A stretch of DNA of 64,000 bases from JBBIQS01 sp037442205 (lineage in GTDB: Bacteria > Myxococcota > Myxococcia > Myxococcales > UBA5297), in assembly GCA_037442205.1 (NCBI GenBank), contig JBBIQS010000028.1, positions 1-64,000 on the forward strand, in the 5' to 3' direction. The translations under genes were made by a program, and so were the position numbers. This document shows, piece after piece, positions 1 to 10,160 of this stretch (its first letter is position 1; each line of letters starts with the position of its first letter). The notes beneath the pieces are model-generated. The model did not search any database, was not told the origin of the DNA, and saw only the letters and a list, made by a program, of their open reading frames with translations.

Positions 1-368
1 GGAGCCGGGGGCTCGGCCGGCTTGGCAGCGACAGGGGGCTCGGCCGGCTTGGCAGCGACAGGGGGCGCGGCCGGCTTCGCGGCGGCAGGCTCGGCGGGTT
101 TGAGGTGGCCCAGCGCGGGAAGGGCGGCGCTGTCGGCTTCGGGCTCCTTCTCCGCGGCTGGCGCGGCAGCCGGAGCCGGCTCGGGGGCCTTCGCGGCGGC
201 TGCGGCAGGAGCGGCCGCTTCGGGAGCAGTAGCGGGGGCGGACATCGCGAAGAGCCAACCGACCTTCGGCTTCTGCGGCTCGCGCGCGGGCGTCGTGCCG
301 CCGACGGCGCTCATTCCCACCAGACCCAGCGCCAGCACACCGAACACCGCCGCACCGACCTTGCTCAT
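1..368 (-). CDS. Ala/Pro-rich exported protein (C-terminus off the window)
   Basis: This gene is cut by the left edge of the window. The start ATG (complement of 366-368) follows a GGAGG ribosome site by six bases. Residues 1-24 (MSKVGAAVFGVLALGLVGMS and on) look like a signal peptide or membrane anchor: one Lys, then a hydrophobic stretch. The rest is low-complexity Ala/Pro/Glu/Lys, ending in an in-frame nine-residue repeat (about EPPVAAKPA) encoded by the 27-bp DNA repeats at 7-87. Such a stretch would form an extended, flexible periplasmic linker, like those in TonB-type or envelope-spanning proteins. No enzymatic domain is visible in the part present. It is divergent from the FliG-like gene at 542, with a 173-bp intergenic region between them. 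Confidence 0.7.
   Translation of the reverse strand, partial: MSKVGAAVFGVLALGLVGMSAVGGTTPAREPQKPKVGWLFAMSAPATAPEAAAPAAAAAKAPEPAPAAAPAAEKEPEADSAALPALGHLKPAEPAAAKPAAPPVAAKPAEPPVAAKPAEPPA
7..87. repeat. 27-bp tandem repeat (three units, third degenerate)
   Basis: Units at 7-33 and 34-60 are identical, and the unit at 61-87 differs at several bases. The period of 27 is a multiple of three, so the array stays in frame and encodes a Pro/Ala/Lys linker in the minus-strand gene. Copy number is likely to vary by slippage. Confidence 0.85.
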
Positions 369-503
369 CGCATTCCTCCAGCAATTTCGCCTGTCGAGAC
401 TACCACCCCGCCCCTGACCTCGAAAGAGAACGCACCGACGGCCCGCTCGATCTTCCGCGGTTCGGGCGAGCGGGATGACGCGCCGCATCGAGCTGTCGGC
501 CGC

Positions 504-533
504 TTGGGCGAGCAGCGAGTCCCGGGATAGAGT
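504..533 (+). promoter_or_regulatory. Promoter for the FliG-like/sctL pair, leaderless type
   Basis: TTGGGC at 504-509 and TAGAGT at 528-533 are separated by 18 bp. The -10 ends eight bases before the ATG at 542, so transcription would begin at or about one base before the start codon. No Shine-Dalgarno sequence precedes the ATG, which fits a leaderless transcript. Confidence 0.45.
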
Positions 534-541
534 CGCCCAGG

Positions 542-1813
542 ATGGACTCCTTCCTCAGCGGGCTGACCAAGCGCCAGTCGATGCTCCTGCTCACCGCCGT
601 CACCTTCGGCGGGCAGGAGGGAGTCGAGGCCTTCGAGCATCTCCCGGACGACGAGGGAGACGTGCTGCGCGACCGGGCGGCGAAGATCCTGGCCGTGCCC
701 CGCGAGCAGCGGATCCCGTTCCTGGTGGGCGAGATCAAGCGCTTCATCGCCTCGCGCAATGCCGATCAGCTGCGGGCCGCCGATCCCCAGCGGGTCGCCG
801 ACGCGCTCGCCAAGGAGCGGCCGGCGATCAAGGAGGTAGTGCTCCGAGCCCTCCCCTCCTCGCTCGCTCGAGACGTGCGCGACGCACTGGTGCAGCCGGT
901 GGTCGAGCTCAAGAAGGAAATCCGCCCGGATCTGCTGGCGGTCATTCGCTGGCGCTTCGAGCAGCAACTGGCGGAGCTGATGCCTCAGCGCTCCAGCTTC
1001 GCCATCACGGATCTGGTGCTGGTCCCCTCGCGAGATCTGGGGACGCTCTGCGACGTCCTCGGAGCCCGAGCGCTCGCCCCGCTGGTGGCGGCGCTGCCGA
1101 CGCCGGAGCGCGATGCCCTCCTCTCGGCCCTGGCCCCGGATCAACGCCAGCTGGTGACGCGGGCCTTCTCGGCCGGAGCTTCGCTGCGGCGGACCGATCC
1201 TGTGGTCGCCCGCCGGCAGATCGAGGAAGCATCCGCCGACGGCGGGCCCCGAGGAGCGATGCGCCAGATGGGAATCCGCCGGCTGGCGCGCGCCTGCCTC
1301 TCCCAGTCGGCGGAGCTGGCCCGGCGAATCGTCGAGGGGCACCGCGACGAATTCGGCGCGCGCCTGGGAGAGGCTCTCGATCTGGAAGAGCGCGAGGCCA
1401 AGCGTCCCGACGATTCGGCCAAGCAGGAAGTCCTGAGCGAGCTGGAGAAGCTCGCCACTCGCGGCGTGATCGACCGCCCGGTGCGCCTGCCGCCGCCGGC
1501 GCGCAAGCCGGCACCGCAGCGGCTCGGTCCGCCTCCGGGCGCTGGCGCCGCCGTGCCTCCGGCGAAGGTGGTGATGCCTCCGCCGCGCCCTTCCCTGGCC
1601 TCGAGACCGGCCGTCCAGAGCCCCGCCGCCAAGCCGGCGCCCTCGCCGACGCCGCCTCGGAGCGTGCCGGGTGCGAACTCCTCCGCCTCCCCGCGTCCGG
1701 CGACCGCGCCGCCGCCGGTCCAGCGCGGTGGCGCCGCCAATCCCTCCACCTCCGGCGGCGCGAAGCCACCCGCCGCGAGACCTGGCCCGGTGCGCGGGCC
1801 TAGCAAGAGCTGA
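542..1813 (+). CDS. FliG-like / type III secretion-associated protein with Pro-rich tail
   Basis: This 423-residue protein has no signal peptide or membrane segment, so it is probably cytoplasmic. Residues 1-80 (a Leu-rich helix, then Glu, Phe, His-Leu and acidic residues, then Ile-Leu-x-Val-Pro) resemble the N-terminal helical domain of the flagellar switch protein FliG. Residues 90-300 are predicted mostly helical with Arg/Glu-rich segments. From about 310 to the end it is a disordered Pro/Ala/Ser tail. It lies 20 bp upstream of an SctL/FliH-type stator gene and is probably co-transcribed with it. This suggests a role as a sorting-platform or switch adaptor of a non-flagellar type III-like apparatus. 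The family match is from pattern only and is tentative; the pairing with the stator gene is the stronger argument. The start is supported by a TTGGGC/TAGAGT promoter eight bases before the ATG. Confidence 0.72.
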   Translation: MDSFLSGLTKRQSMLLLTAVTFGGQEGVEAFEHLPDDEGDVLRDRAAKILAVPREQRIPFLVGEIKRFIASRNADQLRAADPQRVADALAKERPAIKEVVLRALPSSLARDVRDALVQPVVELKKEIRPDLLAVIRWRFEQQLAELMPQRSSFAITDLVLVPSRDLGTLCDVLGARALAPLVAALPTPERDALLSALAPDQRQLVTRAFSAGASLRRTDPVVARRQIEEASADGGPRGAMRQMGIRRLARACLSQSAELARRIVEGHRDEFGARLGEALDLEEREAKRPDDSAKQEVLSELEKLATRGVIDRPVRLPPPARKPAPQRLGPPPGAGAAVPPAKVVMPPPRPSLASRPAVQSPAAKPAPSPTPPRSVPGANSSASPRPATAPPPVQRGGAANPSTSGGAKPPAARPGPVRGPSKS

Positions 1814-1833
1814 GAATTCCCAAGGAGCCTTCG

Positions 1834-2475
1834 ATGGCCAGCAAGATCATCAAGGGAGACGAGTTCGCCGACCCGATCCCCGAGCGCCCGGTGGCCCGCC
1901 CCGCGCGCCCGGGCGTGGTCGAGGCCGAGGTCTACGACGCCCACCAGAAGGCGCGCGACATCATCGCCGCCGCCGAGCGCCAGGCCGAGGCCATCGTCGC
2001 CAAGGCCAACGCCGAGCGGGACGCGGTCCGCGAGGCGGCGGTCGAGGAGGGCCGCCAGGAGGGGCTGGCGCAGACGACCGAGGTCATCGTCAAGGCCAAG
2101 CAGCAGGCCGGCCGGATCCTGCAGGGCGGCGAGGCGGACATCGTCCAGGTCGGGCTGATGGCCGCCGAGCGGATTATCGGCAAGGCCATCGAGCTCGACG
2201 AGGACACGCTGCTGCACATCACCGCCCAGGCGATCGAGGCGGTCCGCCAGCAGCGGGAGCTCGTGCTGCGGGTCAACCCCGAGGACGGGACGCTGCTGCG
2301 CAACAGCCGCAAGAAACTGATGGACATCCTCGGGCGCACCAAGGACATCGCGGTCAAGGACGACCCCGAGGTGCAGCGCGGCGGCTGCATCATCGAGACC
2401 GAGCACGGCACCGTCGACGCCCAGCTCAGCACTCAGCTGCAGATGCTGGAGCTGGCGCTGCTGGGCGAGAGGTAG
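1834..2475 (+). CDS. sctL: Type III secretion / flagellar stator protein, SctL/FliH (HrpE/YscL) family
   Basis: This 213-residue protein has the FliH/SctL layout. A variable N-terminus (1-35) leads into a long charged coiled coil rich in Ala/Glu/Lys (about 38-105), followed by a globular C-terminal domain (about 106-213) that normally binds the secretion ATPase. SctL dimers link the ATPase to the cytoplasmic sorting platform and regulate hydrolysis. The start ATG follows an AAGGAG site. No ATPase or export-gate gene is visible here, so its partners are either upstream of the window or elsewhere. Its 3' end is unusual: the last 83 bp (2394-2476) recur at 3221-3303 with two mismatches. The sequence could in principle also be the related V-type ATPase subunit E, but the coiled coil plus C-terminal domain and the FliG-like neighbour favour SctL. 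Confidence 0.82.
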   Translation: MASKIIKGDEFADPIPERPVARPARPGVVEAEVYDAHQKARDIIAAAERQAEAIVAKANAERDAVREAAVEEGRQEGLAQTTEVIVKAKQQAGRILQGGEADIVQVGLMAAERIIGKAIELDEDTLLHITAQAIEAVRQQRELVLRVNPEDGTLLRNSRKKLMDILGRTKDIAVKDDPEVQRGGCIIETEHGTVDAQLSTQLQMLELALLGER

Positions 2476-2476
2476 G
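2394..2476 (+). repeat. Copy 1 of an 83-bp direct repeat (3' end of sctL)
   Basis: Matches 3221-3303 at 81 of 83 positions (differences at 2466 and 2468). This copy is the native sctL terminus, including the stop codon. The two copies lie 827 bp apart and bracket the lipoprotein gene at 2533-3126. Confidence 0.95.
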
Positions 2477-2532
2477 TCTTCAAGAGGGCGCCGAGGATCC
2501 GACCAAGGAGCCGAGCTGCCGCGACGCAAGAA

Positions 2533-3126
2533 TCAGAAAATTCCACGAATCTCCTGCCACATGCTTGGCGGCTCGACATCTCGAATTTCCCAGAAGGGCA
2601 GTCCTGCTGGAATCGTCGTGCCATCCGGGGCAACGCGCTCGAACGACGCAATTGACCAGACGTCCAACGTGGCATCGCTGTCCAGGTTAGCAGCCGCGGC
2701 GGCAACGAACTGACAGTTCGGGCACTCTCCAGTAACCCCGATCCGCACATTCCCGGCGAAGGTTTTGGGCAGCATCGGGAAGACGATTTCCGGGTGCTTC
2801 TTCCCATGCTTGAACACATCGACGCCGATCGATTCGAATGCGCCAGCCGATGAGAATGCGGAAGTCGTCCGATCCTGCCTTGCGCCGCTGCCGAGGAAGT
2901 AGGCGTACCGGTTGCCGCGCTCTGGGAAGAATCCAAGCTCGACGAAATCGTTGCTGAATTTGTCCCGCTCCTGCATCAGCGCTCTCTCGGCGGTGTAGAG
3001 CGATTTCAGATTCGACCTTGCTTCGTACTCCTTCGAATGACCGCGACCTGGCTTGAAGCACCCTGTTCCGAGCAGCAATAGGGAGGCAGCCACCAGGGAG
3101 GCTCTTGCCAGATGCTCATTGCGCAT
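2533..3126 (-). CDS. Type IV pilin-like lipoprotein within a repeat-bounded insert
   Basis: The chosen start (complement of 3124-3126) has a GGAGGG site and yields a lipoprotein signal ending Leu-Leu-Gly-Thr-Gly-Cys, so the mature protein should be lipidated at that Cys. The mature N-terminus (YEARSNLKSLYTAERALMQE and on) and the later ERGNRYAYFLG stretch resemble the N-terminal helix and following loop of delta-proteobacterial type IV pilin-like proteins. A prepilin peptidase site is replaced by a lipobox. It is about 197 residues long, with a Cys-x2-Cys pair in the second half. GC content and codon choice (AAA, AAT, TTC/GAA-rich) are visibly less extreme than in neighbours. The gene lies antisense to sctL between two copies of the sctL tail, which points to acquisition by insertion. 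Function is unknown beyond a probable envelope location. Confidence 0.8.
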   Translation of the reverse strand: MRNEHLARASLVAASLLLLGTGCFKPGRGHSKEYEARSNLKSLYTAERALMQERDKFSNDFVELGFFPERGNRYAYFLGSGARQDRTTSAFSSAGAFESIGVDVFKHGKKHPEIVFPMLPKTFAGNVRIGVTGECPNCQFVAAAAANLDSDATLDVWSIASFERVAPDGTTIPAGLPFWEIRDVEPPSMWQEIRGIF

Positions 3127-3220
3127 GGGCGGTCCCTCCAGCGAAATCCTGCCTGACGCGGCATGATCATCGCCGAATAGGGCCAGTTGCCACAAGCGGT
3201 CGGACGGCGCTCGCGCCTCG

Positions 3221-3303
3221 CGAGACCGAGCACGGCACCGTCGACGCCCAGCTCAGCACTCAGCTGCAGATGCTGGAGCTGGCGCTGCTGGGTGGGAGGT
3301 AGG
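3221..3303 (+). pseudogene. Duplicated 3' fragment of sctL (copy 2 of the 83-bp repeat)
   Basis: This stretch repeats the last 27 codons of sctL and its stop codon, with two base changes near the end that alter Glu-Arg to Gly-Arg. There is no upstream part of the gene and no plausible start signal, so it is a non-coding duplicate. It marks the right edge of the inserted lipoprotein segment. Confidence 0.9.
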
Positions 3304-3336
3304 GCTCAGCCGCGCTCTTCGATCTTCGATCGCGGG

Positions 3337-4713
3337 TCACCCCAGCGCCTTGGTCAGCTCCCCGGCGATGGCCTGGGCGTGGGCCTCGTTGCGCTTCTTG
3401 TCCGGCCCCTCGACCAGCACCCGCACCTTGAGCTCGGTCCCGGAGAAGCGCACCAGCACCCGCCCCTCCTTGCCCAGCGCCTGCTCCACCGCGCGGATGG
3501 CCTTCATCACCCCCGGCAGCTCGGCCAGCTCGCGCTTGTGCTTGATCGGCAGGTTGAGCTGGGTCTGCGGGAAGGACACGAACAGCTTCTTGAGCTCGCT
3601 CAGCGGCTTGCCGCTGGCCACCATCACCTGCAACAGCTCCAGCGCCGCCACCACCCCGTCGCCAGTGGTGGCGCTGTCCAGGAAGATCAGGTGCCCGCTC
3701 TGCTCGCCGCCGAAGTTGTAGCCGCCGCGGCGCATCTCCTCGACCACGTAGCGGTCGCCGACCTTGGTGCGCACCAGCCTGGCCCCCATCCCCGCCAGCG
3801 CCACCTCCAGCCCCTTGTTGCTCATCACCGTGGCCACCACCGTCTTCTTGGCCAGCTTCTTCTGCCGCAACAGCTCGCGGGCGCAGATCGCCATGATCGC
3901 GTCGCCGTCGACCGTCTCCCCCTTCTCGTCGACCACGATCACCCGGTCGGCGTCGCCGTCCAGGGCGATGCCCAGCGCCGCGCGGTGCTTGAGCACCGCC
4001 TTGGCCATGTTCTCCGGGTGCAGCGCCCCGCACTTGGCGTTGATGTTCTTGCCGTCGGGGTCGACCCCCAGGCTGATCACCTTGGCCCCCAGCTCCTCGA
4101 ACACCGCCGGGGCCACCTTGTAGGCGGCGCCGTTGGCGCTGTCGACCACCACCGTCATCCCGTCGAGGGTCAGCTCCTTGGGGAAGGTCCCCTTGAGGAA
4201 CACCACGTAGCGCCCCTGGGCGTCGTCGATGCGGAAGGCCTTGCCGACCTTGGTGGCCGTCGGCCGCAAATGGTCGATCGACCGGGAGCTGATCAGCTCT
4301 TCGATCTTGGCCTCGACCTCGTCGGGCAGCTTGAAGCCGTCGCGGGCGAAGAACTTGATGCCGTTGTCCTGGTAGGGGTTGTGGCTGGCGCTGATCACCG
4401 CCCCGGCGTCGGCGCGCATCGACTGGGTGATGAAGGCGATGCCCGGGGTGGGCAGCGGCCCGACCTGCAGCACGTCCACGCCCATCGAGCAGATGCCGGA
4501 GGCCAGCGCGGTCTCGAGCATGTAGCCCGACAGGCGGGTGTCCTTGCCGATGACGACGCGGTGGCGGTGGCTGCCGTTGCGGATCAGGTAGGCCACCGCC
4601 CGCCCGACCTGCATCGCCACCTCGGCGGTCATCGGATAGACGTTGGCGACACCGCGGATGCCGTCGGTGCCGAAGAGCCTGCGCGAGGCGTCAGCGGGAG
4701 CGGGCCGGAACAT
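3337..4713 (-). CDS. glmM: Phosphoglucosamine mutase
   Basis: GlmM interconverts glucosamine-6-phosphate and glucosamine-1-phosphate on the way to UDP-GlcNAc for peptidoglycan and lipopolysaccharide. The 458-residue product has all the expected landmarks: RRLFGTDGIRG at 11-21, the phosphoserine loop SASHNP (Ser110, the phosphorylated residue), the metal loop DGDADR near 255, the sugar-specificity loop GGEQSGH near 335, and a phosphate-binding RFSGTE-type loop near the C-terminus. The chosen ATG (complement of 4711-4713) places the FGTDGIRG motif at its usual distance from the N-terminus. An upstream in-frame ATG at 4794 would add 27 residues without family similarity. A GGAGG lies about 14 bases upstream of the chosen start, which is a rather long spacing. 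It appears to be the last gene of a minus-strand run with folP. Confidence 0.95.
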   Translation of the reverse strand: MFRPAPADASRRLFGTDGIRGVANVYPMTAEVAMQVGRAVAYLIRNGSHRHRVVIGKDTRLSGYMLETALASGICSMGVDVLQVGPLPTPGIAFITQSMRADAGAVISASHNPYQDNGIKFFARDGFKLPDEVEAKIEELISSRSIDHLRPTATKVGKAFRIDDAQGRYVVFLKGTFPKELTLDGMTVVVDSANGAAYKVAPAVFEELGAKVISLGVDPDGKNINAKCGALHPENMAKAVLKHRAALGIALDGDADRVIVVDEKGETVDGDAIMAICARELLRQKKLAKKTVVATVMSNKGLEVALAGMGARLVRTKVGDRYVVEEMRRGGYNFGGEQSGHLIFLDSATTGDGVVAALELLQVMVASGKPLSELKKLFVSFPQTQLNLPIKHKRELAELPGVMKAIRAVEQALGKEGRVLVRFSGTELKVRVLVEGPDKKRNEAHAQAIAGELTKALG

Positions 4714-4956
4714 GAGCGGGGGCGAGACCTCCGAAATACTCGGTGCCGACAGGGCGCTGGGCGTCCTGCCTGGGCTGCGAACCAAGCTGTCCATCCTCGG
4801 GGAGCCGGCAACGGCCCTGTCGAGAGCGGGCAGCGGGTGCGGAAGAGAGCAGGTTTCGAATGCCGAGGCAAGGATCGCCCGCTCGAAGAAGCGCCCGCTG
4901 GAGGAGCGAAGGCCCGCTCCCGGTTCGAACCGACCGGGCGAGCGCCAACAGGCCTC

Positions 4957-5160
4957 TCAAGGAAGCAGTTGGAGCGGCTTCCCCTTGCGATCGCGGAAGA
5001 GCGAGAAGTGCCCACGGTCGAGCATGACCACTGGCGTGCCGTGCAGGCGCTCGGCGACTGCCAGGAGCGTGGTGTCGGTCAGTCCGAGTTGGTGCTCCGG
5101 GTAGCGGGCGGAGATCTCCGCGGCGCGGCGCAGGTCGCCACCGGTTGATCCAGGCAGCAC
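4957..5160 (-). pseudogene. PIN-domain (VapC-type) ribonuclease toxin, C-terminal remnant
   Basis: The readable frame encodes only the C-terminal third of a VapC-like toxin: RRAAEISARYPEHQLGLTDT, followed by an AERLHGTPVVMLDRGHFSLF block and a terminal LQLLP. In intact PIN toxins this part carries the last acidic catalytic residues (here Asp in LTDT and Asp in LDRGHF). The N-terminal half with the first catalytic Asp is missing, and the frame opens only seven bases from the folP stop codon. No antitoxin gene is adjacent. This looks like a decayed toxin-antitoxin locus between glmM and folP. Translation from the first ATG is doubtful. Confidence 0.7.
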
Positions 5161-5166
5161 GCCCGG

Positions 5167-6381
5167 TTAGGAGCGCGGCAGGAAGGCGAATCCGCCCTCG
5201 CGGGCGCGGGCCACGGCGTCGACCATCTTGGCCGCGGCGACCGACTCGGCGATGTCGTGGACCCGGACCACATCGGCGCCGCCGAGGATGGCGGCGGAGA
5301 GGATCGCCAGCGAGCCCGGCAGCCGCGCCTCCACCGGCAGCCCGGTCAACTTGCCGATGAACGACTTGCGCGAGGCGCCCACCAGGATCGGCAGCCCCAG
5401 GCTCTTGAGCTGGGCCAGGTTGCGCAGCAGGAACAGGTTGTGGTCGGCGGTCTTGCCGAAGCCCAGCCCCGGGTCGACGAGGACCTTCCCCGGCGCCACC
5501 CCGCACCGCAGCGCGTGATCGACCGAGGCCTGCAGCTGCTCCATCACCTCGCCCACCACGTCGAAGTAGCTGGGGCTGTGCTGCATCGAGCGCGGCACGC
5601 CCTGGATGTGCATGGCGCAGGCGGCGGCGCCGGAGTTGGCGATCGCGGGAGCCATGGCGGTATCGAACTTGAAGCCGGAGATGTCGTTGACCAGGCTGGC
5701 GCCGGCCTTGACCGCCATCTCGGCCACCTCGGCCTTGGTGGTGTCGATCGACAGCGGCACCTCCACCCGGCGGGAAAGCGCCTCGATCACCGGGACGACG
5801 CGATCGATCTCCTGCTGGGCCCCGACCGGCTCGGCGCCGGGCCGGGTGGACTCGCCGCCGATGTCGAGGATGTCGGCGCCCTCGGCGGCCAGCCGCTCGC
5901 CGTGGGCCACTGCGTCGTCGGCTTTGGCGAAGTGGCCACCGTCGGAGAAGGAATCGGGGGTGACGTTGACGATCCCCATCACGAAGGTGCGGCTGCCCCA
6001 GCTGAAGAGGCGACGTCCGATCTGCGTCGGCGCCGGCGGCTCGGTCTGGGAGCGCAGCGCGCGCGCGATTGCCAGGCCTGTCGGCGCGGTCTCCGGCCCC
6101 TGAGCCGCGAGTGCGGAGGCCAGCGCCTCCAGGGCTTCGTGCGATCCCGACAGCAGCAGCGATCCGCGCGCCCGCTCCTCGTCCCCGGGCACCAGCGACA
6201 GCCCGGGATGGCTGGCCTGCACCAGCGCCAGCGCCGCCTTCGAGGCCCCGGTGATCAGCAGGTGCCCCAGGCCGTCGTCGCGCGAGAGCTTCGATGCTCG
6301 GTCGGCGGCGAGCCCGAGGCGCAGCAGGTGCAGCTCGAGCAGCGCGGGGCGCTCGGACTCGACGAATCGGGCGATGGGCAT
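5167..6381 (-). CDS. folP: Dihydropteroate synthase with an N-terminal extension
   Basis: FolP condenses 6-hydroxymethyl-7,8-dihydropterin diphosphate with 4-aminobenzoate in folate synthesis. Motifs of the TIM-barrel enzyme are clear: MGIVNVTPDSFSDGG (about 137-151), DIGGESTRPGA (about 178-188), SIDTTKAEVAE, VNDISG, DPGLGFGKT and VGASRKSFIG. The protein has 404 residues, about 120 more than the usual enzyme. The extra N-terminal region (1-125) resembles the divergent regulatory-like extension seen in some delta-proteobacterial and Thermus-type FolP proteins. The start ATG (complement of 6379-6381) follows an AGGAGC site by nine bases, and an upstream start at 6420 is less well supported. It lies 88 bp downstream of ftsH on the same strand. 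Confidence 0.93.
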   Translation of the reverse strand: MPIARFVESERPALLELHLLRLGLAADRASKLSRDDGLGHLLITGASKAALALVQASHPGLSLVPGDEERARGSLLLSGSHEALEALASALAAQGPETAPTGLAIARALRSQTEPPAPTQIGRRLFSWGSRTFVMGIVNVTPDSFSDGGHFAKADDAVAHGERLAAEGADILDIGGESTRPGAEPVGAQQEIDRVVPVIEALSRRVEVPLSIDTTKAEVAEMAVKAGASLVNDISGFKFDTAMAPAIANSGAAACAMHIQGVPRSMQHSPSYFDVVGEVMEQLQASVDHALRCGVAPGKVLVDPGLGFGKTADHNLFLLRNLAQLKSLGLPILVGASRKSFIGKLTGLPVEARLPGSLAILSAAILGGADVVRVHDIAESVAAAKMVDAVARAREGGFAFLPRS

Positions 6382-6469
6382 CGCTGGATGCTCCTGACGC
6401 TGAAGCTCGCGAGGGCGCAAGGCCGGAAAGAGGCCCTGCGCCCTCGTCGAAGCGGGATTCTACTGAGGA

Positions 6470-8398
<1,929 letters not shown>

Positions 8399-8539
8399 GC
8401 GGTCCCTTCGTCGTCCCGCCGCGAGGCGCTGCGTCCTCGGGCGTCTCCTGCCTGGAGGCTGCCACTGCCGCTTCAAGCCCGACTGCTCGATCCTCGGGCA
8501 GGAAGTCGAATTTTAGTAGCAACCCCTGGAGCGCTCAAC

Positions 8540-10009
8540 TTATTTTGGCGTCCAGGTCCTTGTCCTTCCTCGGCTTTTCCGCTTCTGGCGCCGGCCGGCC
8601 GCGACTGCCACCTCGGCTTCGGATCCACTTCTACTTAACCGACCGTCCCGGCGGGCGCTTGTTGACCTGTCTACGGCTACTTCCCAGGCCGCTTGCGCCC
8701 GCTCGCCCTGCTCGGCGGCGTCCGAGGGCGCCACGCCCACCACCCACAGCACCCGCCCCTGGCTGTCGGCCAACAGCGGCAGCTGCTCGCGCTCTTCGCG
8801 CGGCACCTTGCGGTCGATGAGGAAGGCCTTGAGCTTCTTGAGCCGTCCGCCGCGGGCCCGGAAGCGGTCTCCCCGGCGGCGCGAGCGCAGCATCAGCGGC
8901 AGCGCCACCTGAGCCGGATCGATGCGGATCGCCCCCTGCGCCGCCACGCCCCGGCCCACCACCCTCCTGACTTCCACCGTCCCCTCGGCGAAGCGGAACT
9001 GCCCGACTCCGGGGACCAGGCGCTCGAAGCACTGGGGTTCGCCTGCCGTGCGCCGTCCGCCCAGCGTGAAACTCCCGTAGCGAACCTGGAATTCTTTTCC
9101 GCCACCGACCTGCACAGAGCGCGGCCCCTTCGACGCCAACGCCTCGGCCATGGCGAGCAGCCGCTCCCGGGTCGGGTCGAGGCCGACGAGCTTGCACGCC
9201 CGGCGTAGCACCCGCCGCTGCAGCGCGGGCTCCAGCGCGAGCAGCGGCTCGAGTTCGCCGGTCAGCCGGCCTTCTTGGTCCTGCCGCAGGATTCGCTTCG
9301 CGCGCCGCCTCGCCAACCGCTCCAGGGCGCGATCGTCCTGGGCGGCGATCTCCGCCGAGCGCGCCAGGGCCACGATCGCCTTGGGCCCCAGCGCCTTCTC
9401 GAGGGCCGGAAGGACCAGGGCGCGGACGCGGTTCCGGGCGAAGCGGTCGGAGCGGTTGGTGGGGTCGATCCGCGGCACGACCGCGCGCGCCGAGAGGAAG
9501 TCGGCCACCTGGCTGCGCGAGACCTCGAGCATCGGCCGGACGATCTGCCCGCGCCGCGGAAGGATGCCGCGCAGCCCGCGCACCCCGGCCCCGCGCGCCA
9601 GGCGCAGCAACACCGTCTCGGCCTGATCCTCGAGCGTGTGACCGGTGGCGATGAAGGCGCAGCCTCGCTCGCCGGCAATCCGGCGCAGGGCGGCGTAGCG
9701 CGCCCGGCGGGCCGCAGCCTCGAGCCCCCCCTCGCCCTTCACCTCGACGCGCTCGACCTGGCAGGCGAGGCCGAGCCGCTTCGCCAAGCACTTCACATAG
9801 GAGGCATCGGCGGCCGAGCCAGGCCGCAGCTGGTGGTCGATGGTCGCCACCTCCAGCTCGAGCGAGAGCCCCTCGCGCAACTCGGCGAGCCCCAACAGGA
9901 GCGCCACCGAGTCGGGCCCTCCCGAGACGGCCACCAGGATCCGCCGGCCCGCAATTCCGAGCGCGGTCAGCGACTTTCGCAGCTCTCGAACCAGGGGAAG
10001 CGGCCTCAT
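8540..10009 (-). CDS. tilS: tRNA(Ile)-lysidine synthase
   Basis: TilS adds lysine to cytidine 34 of the CAU-anticodon isoleucine tRNA so that it reads AUA. The PP-loop SGGPDS lies at 29-34 of a 489-residue protein. The ATIDHQLRPGS and ATGHTLEDQAETVLLRLARG motifs of the N-terminal ATP-pyrophosphatase domain follow, then the middle helical domain, and the C-terminal TilS domain with LRSRRRGDRFR and KKLKAFLIDRKVPREER. The last 45 residues are a basic Arg/Lys/Ser-rich tail not seen in most homologues. The start (complement of 10007-10009) places the PP-loop at the normal distance. The upstream side faces the small-RNA region at 10161-10378. Confidence 0.95.
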   Translation of the reverse strand: MRPLPLVRELRKSLTALGIAGRRILVAVSGGPDSVALLLGLAELREGLSLELEVATIDHQLRPGSAADASYVKCLAKRLGLACQVERVEVKGEGGLEAAARRARYAALRRIAGERGCAFIATGHTLEDQAETVLLRLARGAGVRGLRGILPRRGQIVRPMLEVSRSQVADFLSARAVVPRIDPTNRSDRFARNRVRALVLPALEKALGPKAIVALARSAEIAAQDDRALERLARRRAKRILRQDQEGRLTGELEPLLALEPALQRRVLRRACKLVGLDPTRERLLAMAEALASKGPRSVQVGGGKEFQVRYGSFTLGGRRTAGEPQCFERLVPGVGQFRFAEGTVEVRRVVGRGVAAQGAIRIDPAQVALPLMLRSRRRGDRFRARGGRLKKLKAFLIDRKVPREEREQLPLLADSQGRVLWVVGVAPSDAAEQGERAQAAWEVAVDRSTSARRDGRLSRSGSEAEVAVAAGRRQKRKSRGRTRTWTPK

Positions 10010-10160
10010 GGCGGATAGGAGCCTCGGGAAGACCGGGACGTTGCAGGGGCTCGGATGGCTGCCTATCATCCAGGCAGGCGTTCAGTCGAGAAGAAAGTCC
10101 TGTGATCCTGCCAGATTAGGAGATTCGGCAGCCGGTTCCACCACTCGACGGACATTTTAG

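Noticed and set aside
3105..3302. A small gene on the plus strand ending in the duplicated sctL tail
   Set aside because: The frame starts inside the lipoprotein gene on the opposite strand and has no ribosome site. It exists only because the sctL tail was copied.
4920..4945. GGTTCGAACC near 4927 as a tRNA T-arm
   Set aside because: No D-arm, anticodon stem or acceptor pairing could be folded around it on either strand.
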